A DNA stretch of 64,000 nucleotides from Micromonospora sp. ATCC 39149 (GTDB taxonomy: Bacteria; Actinomycetota; Actinomycetes; Mycobacteriales; Micromonosporaceae). The notes below the pieces were generated by a model. It had not been told where the DNA came from and made no database searches. It worked only from the letters and a program-made list of their open reading frames with translations. Positions 6,945-16,454 of the stretch are shown here, one piece after another. The DNA lies in contig NZ_GG657738.1 in NCBI RefSeq assembly GCF_000158815.1, positions 4,630,773 to 4,694,772 of the forward strand, written 5' to 3'. Numbering within the stretch: the first letter of the stretch is position 1; the number at the start of each line of letters is the position of its first letter. The translations under genes were made by a program, and so were the position numbers.

Positions 6945-8385
6945 TTCAACCGGTCGTCGCAACACCTTGTCGGAAAGGTGGAGCGATGGCTTATGGGCCG
7001 GGGCAGAGGCGGGTTCGGGAGTGTCGGGGTCAGATGCCTTCGCCGGGACGACCGACGGTGGCGTGGCGTGAGGACCGGGTCAAGTTTCTGGGCTGCGATC
7101 CGGTCCGGTGTGATGACCGAGGACGCGGCCGCGGCGGCGGGTGTGTCGTCGCCGGTGGCGTTCCGGTGGTTCCGGCACGCTGGCGGCGTGAATCCTGGGT
7201 TGCCGCCGACGGTGTCGGGCCGCTATCTGTCGTTCTGTGAGCGAGAGGACATCGCTCTGTTGCGGGCGCAGGGCTTGGGTGTTCGTGCGATCGCCCGCCA
7301 GGTCGGTCGGGACCCGTCGACCATCTCGCGGGAGTTGCGGCGTAACGCCTCGACCAGAACGTACCGGTTGGACTACAAGGCCTCGACCGCGCAGTGGCAT
7401 GCGGAGCGTCGAGCCCGCCGGCCGAAGATCGCGAAGCTGCTGACCAATGAGCGGCTGCGAGAGTACATCCAGCAACGGTTGGCGGGCGTGATCCGGACAG
7501 CGGACGGCCGGCCGGTCACCGGCCCCCAGGGCCCGCAGTGGAGGGCCGCAACAAGCCCCACCGGGCCGATCGGGCATGGACGACCGGGTGGAGCCCGGAG
7601 CAGATCTCCCGCAGGCTCAGGGCCGAGTTCCCGGAGGATGAGTCCATGCGCATCAGCCACGAGGCGATCTACCAGGCGCTCTACGTCCAGAGCCGTGGCG
7701 CCCTCAAGCGCGAACTCGTCACCTGCTTGCGAACCGGTCGCGCGCTTCGCGTTCCCCGAGCACGGGCGAAGCAACGCGCGTGGGCGCATGTTACCAGCGA
7801 CACCCTGATCAGCGAACGGCCCGCCGAAGTTGCCGACCGTGCTGTTCCCGGGCACTGGGAAGGGGATCTGATCATCGGTTTGCAGCGCTCCGCGATCGGG
7901 ACACTGGTTGAGCGGACGACGAGGTTCATGATGCTGATCCACCTGCCGCGTGAAGCCGGCTGGGGAGTGAGCCCGCGGACGAAGAACGGCCCCGATCTCG
8001 CCGGCTACGGGGCGATCACGATGAGCAGAGCCCTCGCCGAGACGATCACCCAACTGCCCGAGCAACTGCGCAGGTCGCTGACGTGGGACCGCGGCAAGGA
8101 GTTGTCGGCGCACGCACGCTTCACGGTCGAACCGGCGTCCCGGATTCTTCGCCGACCCCCACAGCCCCTGGCAACGCGGCACCAACGAAAACACCAACGG
8201 CCTGCTGCGGCAGTACTTTCCGAAAGGCACCGACCTGTCCCGATGGAGCGCCGACGAGATCAACGCCGTCGCCCACGCCCTCAACAGCCGACCCCGCAAA
8301 ACTCTCGACTGGAAGACTCCAGCCGAAGTCCTCGACGATCACCTACGATCGCTCCAGCAACCCGGTGTTGCAAACACCGGTTGAA
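6945..8385 (+). mobile_element. IS30-family element nested in IS3
   Basis: The ends match as inverted repeats: TTCAACCGGT then GCAACACC inward from 6945, and the complement of the same two blocks ending at 8385, differing only in a few central bases (about 22 bp). The interior encodes an IS30 transposase in three frames. It interrupts IS3 just after the OrfA frameshift site. Confidence 0.8.
6978..8384 (+). pseudogene. IS30 transposase, two frameshifts
   Basis: The product is recognisable as an IS30-type DDE transposase: an N-terminal HTH (LRAQGLGVRAIARQVGRDPS), WSPEQISRRLRAEFP, the first catalytic region GHWEGDLIIG, and near the end [20 protein letters not shown]. The reading frame changes near 7545 and again near 8130, so no single ORF encodes it. 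The frame then runs to the TGA at 8382-8384. Confidence 0.85.
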
Positions 8386-8537
8386 TCCGCCCAGAGCTGG
8401 AGATGGAGGTCTTCTCCTACATCGAAGGCTTCTACAACCCTCGCCGCCGGCACAGCCGTCTGGGTAACGTCAGCCCCGACACCTACGAGAAGATCCACCG
8501 AGAGTTCCTGACACACATCGAGGTGTCCGGCCGATAG
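8386..8537 (+). pseudogene. IS3 transposase OrfB, 3' remnant
   Basis: The translation EVFSYIEGFYNPRRRHSRLG ... SPDTYEKIHREF is the conserved C-terminal end of IS3-type OrfB, ending at TAG 8535-8537, eleven bases from the right inverted repeat. The rest of OrfB, including the catalytic DDE residues, is missing. Confidence 0.85.
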
Positions 8538-8548
8538 GGGTCACTTCA

Positions 8549-8582
8549 GTTGCCGTCGCTGCTCAGCCTTGCCAACGGCAAC
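8549..8582 (+). promoter_or_regulatory. Hairpin upstream of trpS
   Basis: Perfect 8-bp arms GTTGCCGT and ACGGCAAC flank an 18-base loop, starting at the edge of the IS3 right end, about 70-100 bases before the trpS start. Leader structures control some auxiliary TrpRS genes, but no leader peptide with Trp codons was seen here, so a regulatory role is only possible. Confidence 0.35.
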
Positions 8583-8649
8583 AGGAGCATCTCGGTATGC
8601 GCCGACAGCCAATGAGGACGGAAGATCGATGGCGGCTCACGGTAATGTC

Positions 8650-9675
8650 ATGCCTATGGGTTCGACGGCGCGAAAGGTATCGCTGACCGGCATCAAGCCG
8701 ACCGGTGAGCCGCATCTGGGCAACTACATCGGCGCGATCCTGCCGGCGCTGCGGTTGGCCGACAGCTACGAGTCGCTGTATTTCATCGCGGACTATCACG
8801 CGCTGACGACGATCCGCGACCGTGATCAGTTGCAGCACTACACCCGATCCGTGGCGGCCACCTGGTTGGCGGCCGGGCTCGACCCGGATCGCACCACGTT
8901 CTACCGCCAGTCGGACATCCCGGAAATCTTCGAACTGAACTGGATCCTGGCGTGCATGGCCAGCAAGGGCCTGATGAACCGAGCGCACGCCTACAAGGCG
9001 GCGCGTGACCGTAACCGGGAGACCGGCAAGGAGGATCTTGACGCCGGCGTGAACATGGGCCTGTTCAACTACCCGGTGCTGATGGCGGTCGACATCCTCA
9101 TCATGGACGCCGATGTGGTGCCCGTCGGTCGCGACCAGGTCCAGCATGTCGAGTACGCCGCGGACATCGCTGGCAGTTTCAACGCTGTGTACGGGGACCG
9201 GTTCAAGTTCAAGATCCCCGCTGCTGTCATTCCGGATGAGGGGTCGGCGCACACCTTGCCCGGCACCGACGGCCGCAAGATGAGCAAGTCGTACGGCAAC
9301 ACGATCCCGCTGTTCGCGCCAGAGCCCAACCTGCGGAAACTGATCCGGCGTATCCCGACCGACAGCGTGCCGGTGGAGGAACCGAAGGACCCCGACTCGG
9401 CTGCCGTGTTCAAGCTGCTTGAACGGTTCGGTGCGGCTGACGTGGTCACCGAGACACGGGCGCGGCTGTCGGCCGGGGGGATGGGCTGGGGAGAGGTGAA
9501 GGCACAGCTCGCCGACGCGCTTGTCGCTGAGTTCGCGCCGCTTCGGGAACGCTACGAGGCGTTGATGGCGCAGGGTAGTGAGCTGGACGACCTGCTTGCC
9601 CACGGCGCGGACAAGGCCCGGAAGCAGACCAGGCCGTTGCTGGAGCGGGTGAGAGACGCCATCGGCATCGGATAG
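8650..9675 (+). CDS. trpS: Tryptophanyl-tRNA synthetase, probably auxiliary
   Basis: This class I synthetase charges tRNA-Trp. The nucleotide-binding PTGEPHLGNYIG (HIGH-type) and the KMSKS loop (GRKMSKSYGN) are both intact, and about 341 aa from ATG 8650 is normal for TrpRS. ATG 8629, behind GGAAG, would add seven residues and is an alternative start. Placement in a mobile island just after an IS element suggests a second TrpRS rather than the housekeeping one. Actinomycetes can carry extra TrpRS genes that confer resistance to tryptophan analogues such as indolmycin; applying this here is inference. Confidence 0.9.
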   Translation: MPMGSTARKVSLTGIKPTGEPHLGNYIGAILPALRLADSYESLYFIADYHALTTIRDRDQLQHYTRSVAATWLAAGLDPDRTTFYRQSDIPEIFELNWILACMASKGLMNRAHAYKAARDRNRETGKEDLDAGVNMGLFNYPVLMAVDILIMDADVVPVGRDQVQHVEYAADIAGSFNAVYGDRFKFKIPAAVIPDEGSAHTLPGTDGRKMSKSYGNTIPLFAPEPNLRKLIRRIPTDSVPVEEPKDPDSAAVFKLLERFGAADVVTETRARLSAGGMGWGEVKAQLADALVAEFAPLRERYEALMAQGSELDDLLAHGADKARKQTRPLLERVRDAIGIG

Positions 9676-9690
9676 CTCGGGCCCCGTCCG

Positions 9691-10134
9691 TCAGATGAGT
9701 GCGTCGACCACCCGGTCGGCACAGTGCCAGGCGGTGGTCCATTTGCCGGGCAGCGCGACGAGCAGGTTCCCAGTGGGAGTCCACCCGTCCGGAGGCTGTC
9801 GGAGGTCCACGACAAAGCTGGATGGATCAGCATGCGGGCTGGTCGGCTCGCACACGGTCCCCCAGATCAGGCTGAGGTCCGGGCGGGACTGGTGGAGACG
9901 GTGTCGATCGAGCGCTTCCAGTAGTCGGGCACGCTCTTCCGCCGTTGTGCCGTATCCACCCTTCACGCTGGGCAAGCCCACGCGGATGCCCCCACGATCC
10001 GGACTGATGGCGAGCAGATCGCCGTCCAGCCTTCGAGAACCTGGAGCCGGTAGGCATGCCGACACGGCCAGCCGACCCGTCTCAAAGCAACGCTCTTTCT
10101 GTCGGTAACCAGACTGATGTCCCCGCTTGGGCAT
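9691..10134 (-). CDS. Hypothetical protein
   Basis: A minus-strand frame of 147 aa has codon use like its neighbours and reads as a plausible globular protein in its C-terminal half (SFVVDLRQPPDGWTPTGNLL ... ADRVVDALI). The N-terminal ~35 residues look less natural, so the true start may be a later codon. No family was recognised. It is convergent with trpS. Confidence 0.45.
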   Translation of the reverse strand: MPKRGHQSGYRQKERCFETGRLAVSACLPAPGSRRLDGDLLAISPDRGGIRVGLPSVKGGYGTTAEERARLLEALDRHRLHQSRPDLSLIWGTVCEPTSPHADPSSFVVDLRQPPDGWTPTGNLLVALPGKWTTAWHCADRVVDALI

Positions 10135-10238
10135 CCGTCGCCGTCTGGATGGCTGACCTTGCCGATCTGAGTCGTCAATGTCCGCGTGAGGGCCACGGCG
10201 CTACCTTCGTCGGGCCGTGGTGAAGCCTGGGGGAAACA

Positions 10239-11765
10239 ATGGGATACCGCTTCAACGCACCACCGAACTGGCCGACGCCGCCTGCTGGATGGGTCCCGCC
10301 TTCGGGCTGGACACCGGATCCCGCTTGGGGCCCTCCTCCGCCGGGGTGGCAGTTATGGACCCCGGATTCGCCGGCTCCGGCTCCGACTGAGCCCGTCGCG
10401 GCCGCCCCGCAGGCTGCTGGTGCGCCCGCAGTCGTTGTCTCGCAGCAGCGCAACGCAAGTCCGGACATTCCTCTGTTCGGTGCCCCGGGGGAAGGCGCGT
10501 GAGCTGGCGGTGGAGAATGCGCAGCTCCGCGGCGAGCTGGATCAGGTACGCGTTGAGCTGACGGGTCTACGGGCGGAGATGTCACGGCTCGGCGTGCTGT
10601 CCGCGATCGAGCTCGAGCAGCACCGGGTTCGACTCAGTCGTGAGATCGCGGACCTGACAGCAAAGGGCGAAGCGGAGAAGGCTGAACTCGATCGACACCT
10701 GCGCGGTCTCCGGCAGCAGATCGTGGTCACCGAGGAGACGGCACTGCTGCAGGAAGCTGGTGTTTATAGGTACCGCCATCCCCTGTCGGACGCGGTCACC
10801 TACCAGAGCCAGCTTAGCCGGCTGCAGGACCAGATCAAGGCTATGACCAGGAAGGATGGGGGAGCGGTCAAGGCTGCCACCGGATGGACGGTCAACGGCT
10901 CGGCTGCCGAGGGCCGCGCCATGGTCCGGGACTTCTCCAAGCTCATGCTTCGCGCCTACAACGCCGAGGCTGACAACCTGGTACGGGGTTGAAGCCTTAC
11001 AAACTTGACTCGGCCGTGGACCGGCTTGGGAAGGTCGCGGCAACCATCGCCAAGCTCGGCAAGACGATGGACATTCGGATCGCCGAGGAGTACCACCGGC
11101 TGCGGGTCGAGGAGTTGGAACTCACCGCCGACTACCAGGAGAAGTTGGCCGAGGAGAAGGAACGGGAACGGGAAGAGAAGGCCCGGCTACGCGAAGAGCG
11201 ACGTGCCCAGCAGGAGATCGAACGCGATCGCGCCCGGCTCGACAAGGAACGCCAGCACTATGCCAACGCCATGGCCGCCTTGCAGGCCAAGGGCGATGCT
11301 GACGGTGCCGCCCAGATGCAGGACCGGTTGGCCCAGATCGACACCGCGATTCAGGACGTCGACCGGCGGGCCGCCAACGTCCGGGCCGGCTACGTGTACG
11401 TGATCTCCAACCTCGGTGCGTTCGGCGAGAAGATGGTCAAGGTCGGCATGACCCGTCGCTTGGACCCGCTGGACCGGGTACGCGAACTCAGTGACGCCTC
11501 GGTGCCCTTCAACTTCGACGTCCACGCCCTCTTCCTCTCCGAAAACGCCGTCGGCATCGAGGCGCAGATGCACGCACGGCTGGCCGACCGGCGAGTCAAT
11601 CTGGTCAACCACCGTCGCGAGTTCTTCTACGCCACGCCGGAGGAGGCCAAGGAACACCTGCTGGCGTTGACCGGCAGCCTGCTGCAGTACGAGGAGGTCC
11701 CGGAGGCCCTGGAGTACCGGCAGAGCCTCACCCAGGCACAGGAGCAACCAGTCGCGAGCACATGA
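10239..11765 (+). pseudogene. DUF4041/GIY-YIG (SNIPE-like) defence nuclease, frameshifted
   Basis: Three successive frames encode pieces of one protein. The first (10239-10502) is a proline/tryptophan-rich N-terminus with PPAGWVPPSGWTPDPAW. The second (about 10490-10990) is a coiled coil running into DUF4041. The third (10989-11765) holds the rest of DUF4041 with a long charged coiled coil, then a GIY-YIG-type (T5orf172) nuclease domain starting AGYVYVISNLGAFGEKMVKV. DUF4041 plus GIY-YIG is the architecture of SNIPE, a surface-associated nuclease that cuts incoming phage DNA. Frame changes lie in a CCCCGGGGG run near 10490 and a CGGGGTTG context near 10990, so decay or base-calling error are both possible. 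Confidence 0.75.
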
Positions 11766-11922
11766 CATGCCGGGGCATTGGATGGCAGATGCCCGCTAAG
11801 CCGGTCGGCCTACGGATCACTCGTGCACGCAGCCGTTCCGACGACTGTCATGAGCATCCGTCGCTGGAGGGCCAGTCGCTCTAACCATGATCAAGCCGAA
11901 TCGCCGAGATAGAGAGGTACAC

Positions 11923-12747
11923 ATGTCGCCGGTCGGACTGTTCGCCTACGGGTCAGCGAGCGAAAGGGAAGGTGTCGACCTGGGTGAGGTCCCGTTCGTG
12001 GTGGTGGACGTGGAGACGACCGGGCTGTCATCGACATCCGACCGCATCGTGGAGATCGCCCTGGTTCGCATCGAAGGAGGTCGGGTGGTCGACGAGTGGG
12101 CCACCCTCGTCGACCCAGGCCGCGACCCAGATCCGACTTTCGTCCACCACATCACCGCAGAGATGCTGTCCGGAGCGCCGACGTTCGCGGACGTGGCCGG
12201 GGAGATCCTGTCCAGGCTCGACGGAGCTGTGGTCGTGGCGCATAACGCCCGCTTCGAGGAGGGGTTCATCGCGCAGGAGTTCGCTCGAGTCGGCATCAGC
12301 ACCGCGCCCCTGCCGGCGGTGTGCACTCTGCGGCTGGCCCGACAGGTCCTGGCCGCGCCGAACTTCCAGCTCGTGTCCTGCTGCACGGTGTACGGCATCG
12401 AGCTGCATGACGCCCACACCGCACTCGGTGACACCCGGGCAACCGCCCAGCTTCTACCCAGACACCAGCGGTGGTGCGAGCTGTTCGCCGCCCACGGATC
12501 CACGGTCGGTGTCAGCGTCAACGGCCCCGGTGCCCTCAACCGCAACCGGCTCGACCACGCAGGCAGGTCCACCATCCAGCGGACGTTGCGCGGCATCCGG
12601 ATCCTGGCGGAGACGGGTCTGGAGTACTCGGTGATCTGTGTCGTCACCCCGGAGACCATCGACCACGCCGACGATCTCATCGGCTTCTTCACCGACCTGC
12701 CGGAATGCCAGTCCGTGGGCTTCAACATCGAGGAGCACACCCAGTAG
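11923..12747 (+). CDS. DnaQ-type exonuclease fused to radical SAM fragment
   Basis: ATG 11923 (GAGAGG upstream) gives 274 aa. Residues ~20-175 form a DEDDh 3'-5' exonuclease with all three motifs: VDVETTG, HNARFEEGF and HTALGDTRAT. From about residue 180 the sequence switches to an internal piece of a cyclophane-type radical SAM maturase: WCELFAAHGSTVGVSVNGPG, then GLEYSVICVVTPETIDHA and SVGFNIEE. This matches residues ~120-212 of the maturase at 1123-2259 at roughly two-thirds identity by eye. The piece lacks the CxxxCxxC motif and the SPASM domain, so only the exonuclease part could be active. It looks like a recombination junction. Confidence 0.75.
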   Translation: MSPVGLFAYGSASEREGVDLGEVPFVVVDVETTGLSSTSDRIVEIALVRIEGGRVVDEWATLVDPGRDPDPTFVHHITAEMLSGAPTFADVAGEILSRLDGAVVVAHNARFEEGFIAQEFARVGISTAPLPAVCTLRLARQVLAAPNFQLVSCCTVYGIELHDAHTALGDTRATAQLLPRHQRWCELFAAHGSTVGVSVNGPGALNRNRLDHAGRSTIQRTLRGIRILAETGLEYSVICVVTPETIDHADDLIGFFTDLPECQSVGFNIEEHTQ

Positions 12748-12840
12748 GCGCAGGCGCGGGACGAGGATCGCCAGCGACGCGCCGGCCGGACCGCCACCCG
12801 GGCCACTCACGCGGCGACGGGTGACTGCGGGTGCGGGACG

Positions 12841-13083
12841 GTGGTGATCGGCCGGTGGACCGGACAGGAGACCCGCGCGCTCCGCGAGGCGCTCCGGATG
12901 ACCGTCCACGACTTCGCCCGCCACCTCGGGGTGGCGCCCGAGACGGTTTCTGGCTGGGAACACCGCCACACGCCCACACCGCCACCGACGATGGCCACAA
13001 AAGCAGTCCTGGACGAAACGCTCACGCTCGCCGACAGCAACACCATGATCAGCCAGGGTCGATACAGACCGACCCCAGGTTGA
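12841..13083 (+). CDS. XRE-type helix-turn-helix protein, C-terminus replaced
   Basis: GTG 12841 begins MVIGRWTGQETRALREALRM, with an XRE-type DNA-binding helix pair (VHDFARHLGVAPETVSGWE). It is a paralogue of the gene cut at the left window edge. The last eleven residues (ISQGRYRPTPG) are encoded by the 53-bp repeat at 13043-13095, so the natural C-terminus was probably lost when that repeat arrived. DNA binding may survive; function is doubtful. Confidence 0.55.
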   Translation: MVIGRWTGQETRALREALRMTVHDFARHLGVAPETVSGWEHRHTPTPPPTMATKAVLDETLTLADSNTMISQGRYRPTPG

Positions 13084-13095
13084 AGATCAAGCTAG
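13043..13095. repeat. 53-bp inverted repeat, left copy
   Basis: This copy starts CCATGATCAGCCAGGGTCGA and ends AAGATCAAGCTAG. It is the reverse complement of 16342-16394 with one mismatch in 53 (TTGAAG against TTAAAG). An internal GGGTCG/CGACCC pair could form a hairpin. It overlaps the end of the XRE gene. Confidence 0.9.
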
Positions 13096-13320
13096 GGCCG
13101 CGGGGGAGGCGGGGGACGCTCGAGGGTGTGCTTTCTCAGCATGACCATCGTCGCTGTCAACGGTCAGAACGGTACGGTCTTCGACGCGCGGCGGGCGATG
13201 CCGGTGGCGGGTGTCGGGCTCGGCGTGGACTTCGGCATCACCGCACGGTGGCGGTTGATCGGGCAGATGGGGCGCGGCCCTGGCCGCGTAGACCCTGACC
13301 GGTACCCACGTTGGCATGTA

Positions 13321-13361
13321 TTGACTCGCTCCTGTCGGCCACTTAACGTATGACGTCATAC
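13321..13361 (+). promoter_or_regulatory. Promoter with palindromic operator for GH95 gene
   Basis: TTGACT at 13321-13326 and TAACGT at 13344-13349 are separated by 17 bases and read as -35 and -10 elements. The perfect 14-bp palindrome GTATGACGTCATAC (13348-13361) overlaps the -10 and the expected transcription start. This spacing and core resemble GntR-family (FadR/UxuR-like) operators, so substrate-dependent repression of the fucosidase gene is likely. The regulator itself is not in the window. Confidence 0.6.
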
Positions 13362-13489
13362 ATTTAGATGCGTCACTTTAAGGGAAGGCGCCATCGTGTG
13401 ATCGAGTGATGCGGCCCGCTCGATGGCGCGGCGTCCGCACGCCGTGGCGCCACCCAAGGTGTAGCTGTGTGCCGCTTTGGAGAAATCGA

Positions 13490-16345
13490 ATGTCAGAAGT
13501 GACACGTAGGAAACTCCTCGCAGCCGGGGCGGCGGGGGCCGGTGCCATGCTGCTGCCCACCGGCTGGACCGCGGCCGCCAAGGCCGGCGCGTCGGCACCG
13601 CCGCAGGTGCGGGCCGCGGGTGATATGGCGTTGTGGTACGACGAGCCGGCGGGCACGGACTGGCTTCGAGCACTGCCGATCGGTAACGGTCGGCTGGGTG
13701 CAATGGTGTTCGGCAACGTCGACACGGAGCGGCTACAGCTCAATGAGGACACTGTGTGGGCCGGTGGCCCGTACGACTCGGCGAACACCCGTGGTGCGGC
13801 CAACCTGGCGGAGATCCGGCGGCGGGTCTTCGCCGACCAGTGGACCCAGGCGCAAGATCTGATCAACCAGACGATGGTCGGCAACCCCGCCGGGCAGTTG
13901 GCGTACCAGCCTGTCGGAAACCTGCGGCTGGCCTTCGGCAGCGCCAGCGGTGCCTCGCAGTACAACCGGGCGCTCGACCTCACCACGGCCACCGCCACCA
14001 CCACCTACGTGCTGAACGGGGTGCGGTATCAGCGGGAGGTGTTCGCGAGCGCACCGGATCAGGTGATCGTTATCCGGCTGACCGCCGACCGAGCCAACTC
14101 GATCACGTTCAACGCCACATTCGACAGCCCGCAACGGACGACGGTGTCGAGCCCGGACAGCGCCACGATCGGCCTCGACGGCATCTCCGCAAACATGGAC
14201 GGCGTCACCGGGCAGGTCCGCTTCCTCGCCCTGGCCAACGCCAGCGTCACCGGCGGCACGGTCAGCAGCTCCGGCGGCACCCTGCGGGTCTCCGGCGCGA
14301 CCAGCGTCACGGTGCTGGTCTCGATCGGCACCAGCTACGTCAACTACCGCACCGTCAACGGCGACTACCAGGGCATCGCGCGTACCCGCCTGAACGCCGC
14401 CCGCACCGCCGGCTTCGACCAGCTGCGCGCCCGGCATCTGGCCGACTACCAGGCGCTGTTCAACCGGGTGACGATCGACCTCGGACGCACCGCGGCGGCC
14501 GACCAGACGACCGACGTGCGGATCGCTCAGCACGCGAACACGAACGACCCGCAGTTTTCCGCGCTGCTGTTCCAGTTCGGCCGCTACCTGCTGATCTCCT
14601 CCTCACGCCCGGGCACGCAGCCGGCAAACCTGCAGGGCATCTGGAACGATCAGATGGCCCCGTCGTGGGACTCGAAGTACACCATCAACGCCAACCTGCC
14701 GATGAACTACTGGCCGGCCGACACGACGAACCTGTCCGAGTGCTTCCTGCCAGTCTTCGACATGATCAAAGACCTGACGGTGACCGGTGCCCGGGTGGCA
14801 CAGGCGCAGTACGGCGCCGGCGGCTGGGTCACCCACCACAACACCGACGCCTGGCGCGGCGCGTCGGTCGTCGACTACGCCCAGTCGGGCATGTGGCAGA
14901 CCGGCGGCGCGTGGCTGGCCACGATGATCTGGGATCACTACCTGTTCACCGGCGATCTGGAGTTCCTGCGCGCGAACTACCCGGCGATGAAGGGCGCTGC
15001 CCAGTTCTTTCTGGACACCCTGGTCGCCCACCCGACGCTGAGCTACCTCGTCACCAACCCGTCGAACTCCCCAGAGCTGAGCCACCATTCGAACGCCTTC
15101 GTCTGCGCCGGCCCCACCATGGACAACCAGATCCTGCGCGACCTGTTCAACGGCGTCGCCCTGGCCAGCGAGGTCCTCGGCGTGGACGCCACCTTTCGTA
15201 CCCAGGTGCGCACCGCCAAGGACCGGCTGCCGCCGACGAAGGTCGGCTCCCGCGGCAACGTCCAGGAGTGGCTTGCCGACTGGGTGGAGACCGAGCGGAC
15301 TCACCGACACGTCTCCCACCTGTACGGCCTGCACCCCAGCAACCAGATCACCAAGCGCGGCACCCCGCAGCTCTACGAGGCCGCGCGCCGGACGCTGGAA
15401 CTGCGCGGCGACGACGGTACCGGCTGGTCCCTCGCCTGGAAAATCAACTTCTGGGCCCGCCTGGAGGACGCCGCCCGCGCCCACAAGCTCCTGAAGGACC
15501 TGGTGCGCACCGACCGGCTCGCCCCGAACATGTTCGACCTGCACCCACCATTCCAGATCGACGGCAACTTCGGCGCCACCTCCGGCATCGCCGAGATGCT
15601 CCTGCAGAGCCACAACAACGAACTGCACCTGCTGCCCGCCCTACCGTCCGCCTGGCCCACCGGCAGCGTCACGGGTCTGCGCGGCCGCGGCGGATACACG
15701 GTTGGCGCCGCGTGGAGCAGCAGCCGGATCGAGCTCGTCGTCACCCCCGACCGCGCCGGCACCGTTCGGGTGCGCAGCCAGATCTTCGCTGGCGCCTTCG
15801 ACCTGCGCGACGAGACCAACGGCACGGTGGTCCGGCCGACGCGGCTCGAAACCGATCTCGTCGAGTTCGCCGGGCAGGCCGGTCACACCTACCGCGCGTC
15901 GGCCGTCAAGTCGGGGCCGGTGGTGGTCGGCGCCTACTACCGGCTCGTGGCCCAGCACAGCAGGAAGGCCGCCGACATCAGCGGCGGATCCACCGCGGCC
16001 GGCGCGCAGCTGATTCAGTGGTCGACCGGCACCGGACCCAACCAGCAGTTCGATTTTCTGCCGTCCGACGACGGCTACTACCGGATCCGGGCTCGGCACA
16101 GCGGCCTGGTCCTACAGATCGCCAGCAACAGCACCGGCGCCGACATCAACCAGCAGCCGGACACCAACGCCGCCAGCCAGCAGTGGCGACTCGTCGAATA
16201 CGGCGGCGACGTGGTGAGCCTGGTCAACCGGCAAAGCGGCCTGGCCATGGACGTCTGGCAAGCCTCCACCGCCGACGGTGCCCGCATCTCCCAGTGGACG
16301 CCCACCAGTAGCACCAACCAGCAGTTCCAACTTCAACGCGTCTAG
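13490..16345 (+). CDS. Secreted GH95 alpha-L-fucosidase with ricin-type tail
   Basis: ATG 13490 has GGAG seven bases upstream and gives 951 aa. A Tat-like signal ([14 protein letters not shown]) opens the protein. The GH95 catalytic region spans about residues 45-790, with conserved segments [50 protein letters not shown] and [19 protein letters not shown]-terminal ricin B-type beta-trefoil (about 815-951, repeats ending in QQFDF, QQWRL and QQFQL) should bind glycans. It probably removes terminal alpha-1,2-fucose (or galactose in some GH95 members) from plant or host glycans outside the cell. It is the only gene between the 53-bp inverted repeats. Confidence 0.9.
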   Translation: MSEVTRRKLLAAGAAGAGAMLLPTGWTAAAKAGASAPPQVRAAGDMALWYDEPAGTDWLRALPIGNGRLGAMVFGNVDTERLQLNEDTVWAGGPYDSANTRGAANLAEIRRRVFADQWTQAQDLINQTMVGNPAGQLAYQPVGNLRLAFGSASGASQYNRALDLTTATATTTYVLNGVRYQREVFASAPDQVIVIRLTADRANSITFNATFDSPQRTTVSSPDSATIGLDGISANMDGVTGQVRFLALANASVTGGTVSSSGGTLRVSGATSVTVLVSIGTSYVNYRTVNGDYQGIARTRLNAARTAGFDQLRARHLADYQALFNRVTIDLGRTAAADQTTDVRIAQHANTNDPQFSALLFQFGRYLLISSSRPGTQPANLQGIWNDQMAPSWDSKYTINANLPMNYWPADTTNLSECFLPVFDMIKDLTVTGARVAQAQYGAGGWVTHHNTDAWRGASVVDYAQSGMWQTGGAWLATMIWDHYLFTGDLEFLRANYPAMKGAAQFFLDTLVAHPTLSYLVTNPSNSPELSHHSNAFVCAGPTMDNQILRDLFNGVALASEVLGVDATFRTQVRTAKDRLPPTKVGSRGNVQEWLADWVETERTHRHVSHLYGLHPSNQITKRGTPQLYEAARRTLELRGDDGTGWSLAWKINFWARLEDAARAHKLLKDLVRTDRLAPNMFDLHPPFQIDGNFGATSGIAEMLLQSHNNELHLLPALPSAWPTGSVTGLRGRGGYTVGAAWSSSRIELVVTPDRAGTVRVRSQIFAGAFDLRDETNGTVVRPTRLETDLVEFAGQAGHTYRASAVKSGPVVVGAYYRLVAQHSRKAADISGGSTAAGAQLIQWSTGTGPNQQFDFLPSDDGYYRIRARHSGLVLQIASNSTGADINQQPDTNAASQQWRLVEYGGDVVSLVNRQSGLAMDVWQASTADGARISQWTPTSSTNQQFQLQRV

Positions 16346-16394
16346 CTTGATCTTTAACCTGGGGTCGGTCTGTATCGACCCTGGCTGATCATGG
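16342..16394. repeat. 53-bp inverted repeat, right copy
   Basis: Reverse complement of 13043-13095 with one mismatch. It starts four bases before the end of the GH95 stop codon and is followed at once by a large hairpin. Confidence 0.9.
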
Positions 16395-16454
16395 CCGCAG
16401 CCCTTGGTTGATCATTCTTCTGTCCAGGAAGAAGATCAGGACCAAGGGCTGCGG
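16395..16454. repeat. 60-base hairpin next to right 53-bp repeat
   Basis: Outer arms CCGCAGCCCTTGGT and ACCAAGGGCTGCGG pair perfectly over 14 bp. Inner TGATC/GATCA and TTCTTC/GAAGAA pairs extend the stem, with a loop around TGTCCA. It could terminate GH95 transcription or be the end of a small mobile element. Confidence 0.65.

Larger units (their letters stand above)
6612..8548 (+). mobile_element. IS3-family element remnant with inverted ends
   Basis: The two ends match as imperfect inverted repeats of about 29 bp: TGAAGTGACCCC at 6612 and its complement ending at 8548, each followed inward by a CCGGACACCTC block. Between them are an IS3-type OrfA, an inserted IS30-family element, and only the last ~50 codons of an IS3 OrfB. 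About 750 bp of OrfB appear lost, so the element is dead. No clear target duplication was seen. Confidence 0.8.

Noticed and set aside
10175..10585. A minus-strand Gly/Pro-rich frame over the DUF4041 start
   Set aside because: It mirrors the Pro/Trp-rich N-terminus of the plus-strand gene and shows no independent coding signs.
13756..16311. An 851-aa plus-strand frame inside the GH95 gene
   Set aside because: It is the +1 shadow of the fucosidase: extremely Arg/Pro/His-rich and without domains.
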